From: Cellulomonadaceae bacterium
Lineage (GTDB): Bacteria > Actinomycetota > Actinomycetes > Actinomycetales > Cellulomonadaceae
Length of the DNA: 10,451 nt
Reading direction: 5' to 3'
Assembly (NCBI GenBank): GCA_031283115.1
Contig: JAITCK010000136.1
Location: forward strand, 1 to 10,451
Positions 1 to 9,553 of this stretch are shown piece by piece; position 1 is the stretch's first letter, and each line of letters begins with the position of its first letter. The position numbers were made by a program, and so were the translations under genes. The notes beneath the pieces were generated by a model. The model was given only the letters and a program-made list of their open reading frames with translations. It searched no databases and had not been told where the DNA came from.

Positions 1-1715
1 CTGCAGACGGTGACGGTGACGGCGCGAACAACCTTCCCCCGACAGACCGCCCCTGGCTTTACCCGCTCATCGGCGTCATCGTCGGAGGACTCGCCTCAGC
101 GATCCCTATCGCCATCGGCATGGGTCGCCCCGACCTGTTCCCGCAAACCTGGGATGCCGTGTTCCACCTCAACGCTGTCCGCTACATCCTCGACAGCGGG
201 CAGGCCTCAACACTCACCCTCAACGCTATTGCCTCCGACCACGGCGCCCCCGGCCTCTACCCGGCCGCCTGGCACGGCATCATCGCCTTGTCCACGATCA
301 GGTCTGTGCTGCCAGCAACAAACGCCATGGTTCTTGCCCTTGCAGGCATCATCTGGCCAGCAGGACTCGCCGCCTTCGCGCTCGCACTCACCCCCCGACG
401 CCCCTGGCTGGCCCTCATCGCCCCCATCCTCGGGGCTGGCATGTTCTCCTTCCCCACCCGGCTCATCACCTGGGGAACCCTGTGGCCTAACGCCCTGTCC
501 TACTCGCTGATCCCCGCCGTCACCGCCTGCACCCTGATGGCAGTCAAACCTGCCCGCAACGCCGCCCACAAGACAGCCTGGATTCTGGCCGCTGGCATAG
601 GCCTGGGCGGTATCGCGTTCGCACAACCTTCCGGCCTGCTCATTTACGCCATCATCGTCACGCCCGCCCTCGCTGCGGCAGTGATGACCGCCGTGCGAGC
701 CAACCGGGGGAGTGGTCGTATCATCCCTGCGGTCACCCTGCTGGCCTGGCTGGCAGCATGGGCGGGCGTTTACCACCTGTTTGTTGACCAGCTGGGGGGA
801 ACCGCCTGGCAGGGCGACCTGGGCTTCATCGCCGGAGTAGGAGGCGCCGTCGCAGACGGATTCCTCGACTCCATCGCCAACATTGCCCTCCTCGCCCTGC
901 TGACTGTCGGCTGCCTGACCGCCCTACTGACGCGCGGGCGCCGATGGCTTCTCGTCTCCCTGGCGGCAATCCTTCTGCTCAACGGCCTCTCACAACAGGT
1001 CACCCCCCTGTCCTGGCTGATTCAGCCCTGGTTCGCCGACCCCATGCGCCTGCTCGCGGCCGTACCCATCATCGCCGTCACCGTCATGGCAGTAGGCGTG
1101 GACGCAGCCGTCGAACAGGCCATACGGTGGCTGCAAGGCCGTCAGCAGCGGACAGCCAGCAGTACAGGCTGCTGGATTCGACCGGCAGCGCTCAGCATTA
1201 CTCTCGCCCTTATCGCTGCGGCCACACTCGGATTACAGGCAGGCAGGCGCTACGAGCGCGTCAACGACATGTATGTGGGCCAAACCCGCGAAAACCTACT
1301 TGACCAGATAGCCTCCCTGCCAGAAATCGAAATGCTGGAACGCCTAGGAGGCCCCCAAGCAGACACACCGCTGACAGCCGGGCGCCGAATACTCGGCAGC
1401 CCCTTCTCCGGTGCTGCACTGGCCTACGCCATCGCCAACGTGCCCGTCGTGTTCCCCCACTTCGCCGGCCAGTGGAGCGCCGACGCACGGTTTATCGCCA
1501 GTAACTTTGACCAGATTCACGACAACCCCGACGTGTGTGCGGCCCTTGACCGCCTCGACGTGGGCTACTTCTATGTGGACTGGGACAGGTTCTTCCCCGA
1601 CAGCCCCGCCCGCGAAAACTTCGCAGCCCTGGATCTTTTCCCGCAACAGCCAGGCTTTGACCTGGTTGACGCAGGCGGGTCCGCTCGCCTCTACCGCATC
1701 ACCGCTTGCGGGTAG
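1..1715 (+). CDS. DUF6541-type multi-pass membrane protein, possible GT-C glycosyltransferase (5'-partial)
   Basis: The frame is open to the left edge: the first full codon is at 3 and no stop or start codon occurs before the ATG at 120. That ATG is probably internal, because the codons before it encode a hydrophobic helix (LYPLIGVIVGGLASAIPIAI) that ends just before it. 570 residues are visible. Right after this helix comes TWDAVFHLNAVRYI (150-191), an acidic/His loop typical of the DUF6541 family and reminiscent of the first extracytoplasmic loop of GT-C enzymes. About eight further hydrophobic segments follow to about position 1230. The last 160 or so residues form a soluble, probably extracytoplasmic domain with VVFPHFAGQW and YFYVDWDRFFPDSP. 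The stop is TAG at 1713-1715. It lies 50 bases before glf on the same strand, so a role in galactan or related surface glycan assembly is likely. No catalytic activity is known to me for this family, so the GT-C role is inference. Family membership is fairly sure; the true start lies outside the window. Confidence 0.8.
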   Translation, partial: ADGDGDGANNLPPTDRPWLYPLIGVIVGGLASAIPIAIGMGRPDLFPQTWDAVFHLNAVRYILDSGQASTLTLNAIASDHGAPGLYPAAWHGIIALSTIRSVLPATNAMVLALAGIIWPAGLAAFALALTPRRPWLALIAPILGAGMFSFPTRLITWGTLWPNALSYSLIPAVTACTLMAVKPARNAAHKTAWILAAGIGLGGIAFAQPSGLLIYAIIVTPALAAAVMTAVRANRGSGRIIPAVTLLAWLAAWAGVYHLFVDQLGGTAWQGDLGFIAGVGGAVADGFLDSIANIALLALLTVGCLTALLTRGRRWLLVSLAAILLLNGLSQQVTPLSWLIQPWFADPMRLLAAVPIIAVTVMAVGVDAAVEQAIRWLQGRQQRTASSTGCWIRPAALSITLALIAAATLGLQAGRRYERVNDMYVGQTRENLLDQIASLPEIEMLERLGGPQADTPLTAGRRILGSPFSGAALAYAIANVPVVFPHFAGQWSADARFIASNFDQIHDNPDVCAALDRLDVGYFYVDWDRFFPDSPARENFAALDLFPQQPGFDLVDAGGSARLYRITACG

Positions 1716-1720
1716 AATCG

Positions 1721-1740
1721 CAGCGACTGATCTGTTGCTG
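1721..1740 (+). other. Small RNA hairpin in the gene 1 / glf gap
   Basis: CAGCGAC (1721-1727) can pair with GTTGCTG (1734-1740) across a 6-base loop, giving a 7-bp stem with one G-U pair. It begins 5 bases after the upstream stop codon and ends 13 bases before the glf ribosome binding site. There is no following T tract, so it is not a normal intrinsic terminator. It could mark transcript processing or stabilise the glf message, or it could be chance. Confidence 0.3.
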
Positions 1741-1741
1741 A

Positions 1742-4958
<3,217 letters not shown>

Positions 4959-4962
<4 letters not shown>

Positions 4963-5855
4963 GCGACAATGTAGCCAGCCAACTGGCCTTGCCCCCCATG
5001 ACCACCCCCGGAAGTGGGCGCGGACTCCTTGACGTGCTGCATCGGCGATTCCTGCTCAAACTCATCGTCCGTAAGGAACTGCGGGTTCGGTATCGCGGAT
5101 CCGCCTTGGGCATGGCCTGGACCTACGTGAAACCCCTCGTCCAATTCGGCGTGTTTTTCCTGGCCATGGGCGTTTTCATGGGCTTGCGTGCCACCGTGCC
5201 CAACTATGCCGTCTACCTTTTTAGCGGCGTGGTAGTGATGAACTTTTTTGGCGAAGCCTTCGGCAATGCCACCCGGTCGCTCGTGTGGAATGCGCCACTC
5301 ATCAACAAGATTTATCTGCCGCGAGAACTCTTCCCCGTATCCTCCCTGTGGGTGGGGGCCGTCCACTTTTTCCCGCAACTATTAGTGCTGATCATCGCCA
5401 CCTTTATTACGGGCTGGCGGCCTAACATTCTTGAACTGCTGGCCTTTGTTCTCGGATTCCTGATTGTCGCAGTTTTTTCCCTGGGCTTAGGCATGTTGTT
5501 TGGCGCGGTCAACGTGTACTTCCGCGACGCCGAAAACCTGGTGGAACTCATCATCATGGTAGCCACCTGGATTTCCCCAGTGCTCTACCACTGGAACCTG
5601 GTCTACAACAACTTCCCCGTGTGGCTGTACAACATTTACATGCTCAACCCCTTGACATCATCGGTCAACCTGTTCCATTACGCCTTCTGGTATTCCAGCA
5701 TTGGGCGGCCAGTCACCCTCCCCGGAGGTGCGCAAACCCTGGTACCGGACATGTGGGCTTGGGCTGGCGCGGGCCTCGGTATTGCTGTGGCCATGCTGTT
5801 TATCGGCCAGTTGGTGTTCCGCAAACTAGAACGTCGTTTCGCGCAGGAGCTGTGA
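4959..5855 (+). CDS. wzm: Polysaccharide ABC exporter permease (Wzm)
   Basis: This is the membrane subunit that, with the ATPase encoded next, moves a lipid-linked polysaccharide, here most likely galactofuranan, across the cytoplasmic membrane. 298 residues from the GTG at 4959, a normal length for the ABC-2 / Wzm-TagG family. The N-terminal amphipathic interface region ends in KELRVRYRGSALGMAW (39-54), a family hallmark. Membrane segments lie at about 56-76, 83-100, 125-151, 157-182, 193-210 and 265-287. Other hallmarks are NKIYLPRELFPVS (116-128), NVYFRDAENLVE (185-196) and MLNPLTSSVNLF (228-239). An ATG at 4890 in the same frame would add 23 residues of unlikely sequence. The chosen start overlaps the preceding stop (GTGA, 4959-4962) and has GGGGAGG 10 bases upstream. 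Teichoic acid export by the related TagG is the alternative, but the glf/glfT2 neighbours favour galactan. Confidence 0.93.
5845..5849 (+). promoter_or_regulatory. Ribosome binding site of wzt
   Basis: AGGAG at the end of wzm. It lies 11 bases before ATG 5861 but only 2 bases before the in-frame GTG at 5852, so it favours the ATG. Confidence 0.55.
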
Positions 5856-5860
5856 CACCT

Positions 5861-6592
5861 ATGGCAACCACCTACATTGACGTCGCCGACGTTCGCAAAG
5901 AGTTCTCCCTGCGCCACAACCGCAGTTTCAAAGAGTTCATTGTTGCCGCCCTGCGCGGCAAAGCCCTAGAAAAAGACACCTTCAACGCACTCGACAACGT
6001 CTCCTTCACCGTTGATGAAGGGGAGACGGTCGCCCTGCTCGGCTTCAACGGGTCAGGCAAATCGACGCTGCTCAAATGCATTTCGGGTGTGCTCACCCCC
6101 GACGCCGGATCCATCCGCACCCGTGGCCGGGTTGCCGGGCTCATCGAAGTGGGTGCAGGTTTCCACCCCGACCTGACAGGCCGCGAAAACGTCTACCTCA
6201 ACGGCGCCATCCTGGGCATGACCGAACAGCAGATCAACGACACCTTCGATGAGATTGTCGCCTTCTCTGAAATCGAGCGATTCATCGACACCGAAGTGAA
6301 GTTCTACTCCTCCGGCATGTTCCTGCGCCTCGCTTTCTCGGTGGCCGTCCACTCGGAGCCAGAAGTCTTCCTGGTAGACGAAATCCTTGCCGTGGGCGAC
6401 GAACCCTTCCAAAAAAAATGCCTGGCCAAGATTGAACAACTCAAAGGCGAAGGCCGCACCCTCGTGATCGTCAGCCACGACCTCAACCTGGTATCCAGCA
6501 TCTGCAAACGCGGCATCCTCCTCGAAAAAGGCGTCGTCACCATGGACGGCCCCGCCCCCGATGTCGTCACCCACATGCGAGGCCAGGAGTGA
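5861..6592 (+). CDS. wzt: Polysaccharide ABC exporter ATPase (Wzt), short form
   Basis: This ATPase powers export of the lipid-linked glycan through Wzm. It has 243 residues from ATG 5861. Motifs seen are Walker A GFNGSGKST (61-69), the Wzt/TagH-type signature FYSSGMFLRLAF (from 148), Walker B VFLVDE (169-174) with catalytic E174, the D-loop ILAVGD, and the H-loop VSHD with H206. The N-terminal SFKEFIVAALRG segment before the core is typical of the O-antigen/galactan exporter subclass. It stops right after the nucleotide-binding domain, without the C-terminal carbohydrate-binding domain found in Wzt of O8/O9a-type systems. That resembles the mycobacterial galactan exporter and the Klebsiella O2a type. 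The in-frame GTG at 5852, which would overlap the wzm stop as GTGA, would add three residues and cannot be excluded. An A8 run sits at codons 184-186. The stop overlaps the next gene's GTG. Confidence 0.94.
   Translation: MATTYIDVADVRKEFSLRHNRSFKEFIVAALRGKALEKDTFNALDNVSFTVDEGETVALLGFNGSGKSTLLKCISGVLTPDAGSIRTRGRVAGLIEVGAGFHPDLTGRENVYLNGAILGMTEQQINDTFDEIVAFSEIERFIDTEVKFYSSGMFLRLAFSVAVHSEPEVFLVDEILAVGDEPFQKKCLAKIEQLKGEGRTLVIVSHDLNLVSSICKRGILLEKGVVTMDGPAPDVVTHMRGQE
6411..6418 (+). repeat. A8 homopolymer inside wzt
   Basis: Eight consecutive A form part of codons CAA AAA AAA (Q184-K186) of wzt, between Walker B and the H-loop. It is the longest A run I noticed in the window. Loss of one A gives an early TGA after about 18 codons, and gain of one A gives a TGA after about 6 codons; both remove H206. 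Confidence 0.95.
6579..6582 (+). promoter_or_regulatory. Ribosome binding site of the gene at 6589
   Basis: GAGG lies 6 bases before GTG 6589. A second AGGAG (6585-6589) overlaps the start and is too close to serve it. No other in-frame start occurs before the first membrane helix, so GTG 6589 is the only sensible start. Confidence 0.55.
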
Positions 6593-8442
6593 CTTCCGGC
6601 AAGCAAGCCGATGCCCACTTCCCGCTCAGCGCCATCGTCCGCCCCCCCAGCGACGAGCCGACACAGCGGAGATGGTGGATTGTTGCGGTACTCGCGGTGG
6701 CCGCATCAACGACAGTCACTATCAGTGTCGCCCGCACTGCGACCGCCCCTGTCTTCCCCTTCGATGAGATTCACCAACTCCTTCTTGGGCGCAGGCTTCT
6801 TGGCCTAGATATGCCCTGGTTCGGGTCAGCCGGTTACTACCCGCTCTGGGGCTTGTTCATTGCTCCGGCCTGGTTATTCACTCAAGATGCTGCGACCATT
6901 TACCGGGCCGCCAGCATTATTGGCATCGTCGTCGGCCTAGCGAGTTTGTGGCCGGTGACCCGCCTCGTTCAACGGATGCGCCTGACAACACCGCAAGCCC
7001 TTACCGTTGCGGCCGTAGTCATGGCCTTGCCTGGCCGCGCTATCCAAGCCGACTACGTTCTATCGGAACGCCTGCTCTTCCTGACAATGGCCTGCACGGC
7101 CCTGGCAGCCTTCCGGTTATGGGAGCGCACCACCAGGTGGCGGGCTGTCGTCTTCTCCGGTGCAGTCACTATCACCTACTTGGCCCATGTGCGTGCCATC
7201 ACCGTTGTGTTGGTGTCGGCGATTTGGCTGGTCGCTTTGGCCTGGAAGCGCTGGCAGCCTGCCCTGGTCGGTGTGGTTGTCCTTGCTGGCGGATATGTTG
7301 CGGCGGCTGCCCTGTCTGCCCGCCTCAACACCATGCTCACCGGTTCGGCCGTGACACAAGGCGACGGTTTTTTCGCCTCTCTGCAACAGTTCCACGTATC
7401 CAACTTTGTTCGAGTGCTGCTTTCACAATCGTGGGCACAATTTGTGGGCTCCTTCGGGTTGGTTGCGCTCGGATTCGTCGCCATCGTCATATGGTGTTGG
7501 CGGGAAGTTACCCAACGCAGGCTGGGTCGAGCCTGCTGGATATTTGGGACATTCCTGGCCGGATTCCTGGTCTCCTGCCTTGGATGGGCCTCCACCGCCA
7601 ACCTGTGGGAAAACGACTGGGAACGCTTCGACCCCTGGGTGTACACCCGCTACATGGACCCGGTGACCAGCCTGCTCAGCGCGGTTGGTCTAGCCGTTCT
7701 GGTAGCCGGTGTGATCAAACTGCGCGTATGGCTATGGACGACAGGCGCCACCCTTGCCGTAGCCTGCGCTGCCATCCTCTTCGCTGCGCCGATGGCGCCC
7801 TCGTGGGCTTTCCTCACCCCCGCCCACACCCCGGGAATACTGCCGTGGGCGTGGATCTTACCCAGTCAACCACACGCCGTCCCCCTCACCCCCACAGTGA
7901 CCAACGCCAACCGGTTCTGGTGGATTGCCTCGCTGTCGATGCTCGCCGTGCTGGCCCTGCTGTGGCTGCTGCGGCGTCATACGCGAATGATGGCAGTCGC
8001 CATGTTGGCCGTCGCGGTGGCGGCCACCACCGTTGCCGATGCGACATCAACCCGCCAGTCAAATCCCTGGACCCCCGTCGACGAAAACGCGACCAGTGCC
8101 GCCTTCTATGCCGCGCAAGATTGGTTCCGTCAGCATGACGTGAGCCGGGTCGGATGGGATTTTTCCTGTCCGCGCCCCGAACTGTCGCGTGCAGGCTCTG
8201 CTAATGAACTCGGCTTTGCCCTTCAACCGGATGTCCTTATTGAACGGGTGGATTCGGCCTGGGACAACCATCCCGGCCTTGATGTCATCTTCTCTTGCAC
8301 GGAAACGAGTTACCTGTCCCAGGCAGGAGCCCGCCGAGTTGAGCCATTTACCGTGTACAGCGCCTGGCTGTGGGTGATGCCAGGTGAGTTGCAGGATACG
8401 CTTGAGAGGCAAGGCCAACTCGCATCCCCCAACAGCCCGTAG
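6589..8442 (+). CDS. Large multi-pass membrane protein, GT-C glycosyltransferase-like
   Basis: 617 residues. A short charged N-terminus (1-28) precedes the first helix (29-50). The following loop carries FPFDEIHQLLLGRRLLG (57-72). An acidic pair (D59-E60) in the first extracytoplasmic loop is the usual place for the catalytic acid of GT-C enzymes, which use polyprenyl-phosphate sugars. About ten further hydrophobic segments follow, to about residue 482, including one after the loop motif DYVLSERLLF (155-164). The last 130 or so residues are soluble and probably outside the membrane, with two cysteines, C527 (DFSCPRP) and C570 (IFSCTET), that could form a disulfide. The overall plan resembles the DUF6541-type protein at the left edge, although I see no clear sequence match. 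The GTG start overlaps the wzt stop (GTGA). I do not recognise a named family, and the GT-C call rests on topology and neighbours. A polymer ligase or O-acyltransferase role is a less likely alternative. Confidence 0.75.
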   Translation: MTSGKQADAHFPLSAIVRPPSDEPTQRRWWIVAVLAVAASTTVTISVARTATAPVFPFDEIHQLLLGRRLLGLDMPWFGSAGYYPLWGLFIAPAWLFTQDAATIYRAASIIGIVVGLASLWPVTRLVQRMRLTTPQALTVAAVVMALPGRAIQADYVLSERLLFLTMACTALAAFRLWERTTRWRAVVFSGAVTITYLAHVRAITVVLVSAIWLVALAWKRWQPALVGVVVLAGGYVAAAALSARLNTMLTGSAVTQGDGFFASLQQFHVSNFVRVLLSQSWAQFVGSFGLVALGFVAIVIWCWREVTQRRLGRACWIFGTFLAGFLVSCLGWASTANLWENDWERFDPWVYTRYMDPVTSLLSAVGLAVLVAGVIKLRVWLWTTGATLAVACAAILFAAPMAPSWAFLTPAHTPGILPWAWILPSQPHAVPLTPTVTNANRFWWIASLSMLAVLALLWLLRRHTRMMAVAMLAVAVAATTVADATSTRQSNPWTPVDENATSAAFYAAQDWFRQHDVSRVGWDFSCPRPELSRAGSANELGFALQPDVLIERVDSAWDNHPGLDVIFSCTETSYLSQAGARRVEPFTVYSAWLWVMPGELQDTLERQGQLASPNSP

Positions 8443-8449
8443 CCTAGTT

Positions 8450-8469
8450 TTCACAAACGTTTACGTGAA
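8450..8469. promoter_or_regulatory. LacI/GalR-operator-like palindrome
   Basis: In the 34-base gap before the GT2 gene, the perfect 8-bp palindrome AAACGTTT (8455-8462) sits inside the inverted arms TTCAC (8450-8454) and GTGAA (8465-8469), whose centre is shifted by one base. AAACGTTT with a central CG is the core of many LacI-family operators (for example PurR and RbsR sites). A -10-like TAGTTT (8445-8450) lies just upstream, but no -35 box is recognisable. The site ends next to the ribosome binding site. Candidate only. Confidence 0.25.
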
Positions 8470-8471
8470 GG
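8467..8471 (+). promoter_or_regulatory. Ribosome binding site of the GT2 gene
   Basis: GAAGG, 5 bases before ATG 8477. It overlaps an in-frame GTG at 8465, which it therefore argues against. Confidence 0.6.
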
Positions 8472-8476
8472 TCGCC

Positions 8477-9553
8477 ATGAAACTTTTTGTCCAGATTCCC
8501 TGCCTCAATGAGGAGGAAACCCTTCCTCTGGTGCTGGCCGGAATCCCGCGTGAGATTCCCGGTATAGATGAGGTGGAAATCCTGATCATCGACGACGGCT
8601 CCACCGATCGCACCGTTGAGGTGGCCCGTCGCTTGGGCGTCAAGCATTTTGTGCTGCACACCCGCAACGTCGGGTTAGCCCGATCCTTCCGCGACGGCAT
8701 CGACTACGCCATCACTCATGGGGCCGACATTATTGTCAACACCGACGGCGACAACCAATACCCGCAAGAATCCATCCCGCAACTTGTCGCCCCCCTACTG
8801 GCAGGTGAGGCAGACATCGCTATAGCCGACCGTCAAACCGCAACCATCGCCCACTTTTCCCCCTTCAAAAAAGCCATGCAAAAAGTGGGGTCAAGTGTGG
8901 TCAACTTCGCTGCCGGGACAGCCCTGCCTGACGCGGCCAGCGGGTTCCGCGCCTACTCGCGGGCAGCGTTGATGCAACTCAACGTGGTGACATCGTTCAG
9001 CTACTGCATGGAAACCATCATCCAGGCTGGCAACAAACGCCTGCGTATCGCCTCCGTGCCCGTAACAACCAACCCTAAAACCCGCGAATCACGGCTGTTC
9101 ACCAACATGTTCCAACACATGGGTAAAAGCGGGCAAGCAATTTCTCGCAGTTACATCATGTTCAAGCCGCACGTCATATTTGTCACCCTGGGCGCCGTAT
9201 TTTTTGTTGCCGCAATGATTCCCTTTGTGCGCTACCTGGTGCTCATGGCCTTGGGAACTGCGGGCGGGCACATGCAGTCCCTGCTGCTGGGGGTAGCGTT
9301 CCTGGTGGTGTCGGTGCTCTGTTTTGCCCTGACTGTCATTGCCGACCTGCAACGCACCAACCGGGTGCTTGTCGAACATGTGCTGGAACGGGTCAAAGAA
9401 ATCCAGTACGGTCGCACTGCCGAACTGATTGACGGCCAGGCCCACTTTGGTGGCACCCGGATGGCCCTACCAGCCGCAGTGGGAAAGTCAGTCAGAGAAC
9501 CTACCGGGGGGCCGCAGGAACAGTGCGATGACGCCGGCGACTCCACGGTGTGA
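8477..9553 (+). CDS. Family 2 glycosyltransferase, polyprenyl-phosphate sugar synthase type
   Basis: 358 residues from ATG 8477. It has an N-terminal GT-A domain with QIPCLNEEETL (6-16), LIIDDGSTDRT (36-46), the metal site NTDGDNQYPQ (D90 and D92), DAASGFRAYSR (152-162) and ITTNPKTR-like VPVTTNPKTRESRLF (194-208). This is the pattern of dolichyl/polyprenyl-phosphate mannose or glucose synthases and GtrB-like enzymes. Two membrane helices follow (about 232-258 and 267-290), then a cytoplasmic tail with a helix (RVLVEHVLERVKEIQ). It probably moves a sugar from a nucleotide donor to polyprenyl phosphate at the inner face of the membrane, making the donor for GT-C enzymes such as the gene just upstream. 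The sugar cannot be read from sequence. An in-frame ATG at 8384 would overlap the upstream gene by 59 bases and add 31 residues not seen in the family; an in-frame GTG at 8465 is also possible. It overlaps the next gene by 26 bases. Confidence 0.9.
   Translation: MKLFVQIPCLNEEETLPLVLAGIPREIPGIDEVEILIIDDGSTDRTVEVARRLGVKHFVLHTRNVGLARSFRDGIDYAITHGADIIVNTDGDNQYPQESIPQLVAPLLAGEADIAIADRQTATIAHFSPFKKAMQKVGSSVVNFAAGTALPDAASGFRAYSRAALMQLNVVTSFSYCMETIIQAGNKRLRIASVPVTTNPKTRESRLFTNMFQHMGKSGQAISRSYIMFKPHVIFVTLGAVFFVAAMIPFVRYLVLMALGTAGGHMQSLLLGVAFLVVSVLCFALTVIADLQRTNRVLVEHVLERVKEIQYGRTAELIDGQAHFGGTRMALPAAVGKSVREPTGGPQEQCDDAGDSTV
9516..9520 (+). promoter_or_regulatory. Ribosome binding site of the gene at 9528
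   Basis: AGGAA, 7 bases before ATG 9528, within the end of the GT2 gene. The later in-frame ATGs at 9558 and 9567 have no such site, so this decides the start. Confidence 0.6.

Noticed and set aside
6..23. Three copies of a 6-base unit (GACGGT, GACGGT, GACGGC)
   Set aside because: Too short to call a repeat locus; it encodes an Asp-Gly stretch before a membrane helix and is ordinary linker coding.
5621..5860. Longer wzt frame starting at ATG 5621
   Set aside because: The added residues are a shadow of wzm, and the Wzt family N-terminus begins at about ATG 5861.
6642..6648. C7 run near the start of the GT-C-like gene, a possible slippage site
   Set aside because: C6 runs are common across this GC-rich window, so one C7 is not unusual.
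7359..7378. AGGCGA/TCGCCT inverted repeat with a T6 run, resembling a terminator
   Set aside because: The T run lies in and at the end of the loop rather than after the stem, and the site is in the middle of a coding gene.
6948..8138. A 396-codon open frame overlapping the GT-C-like gene on the same strand
   Set aside because: It lies wholly inside the 617-residue gene in another frame. Its product is rich in Pro, Arg, Cys and His without domains, as expected for a shadow frame in GC-rich DNA.
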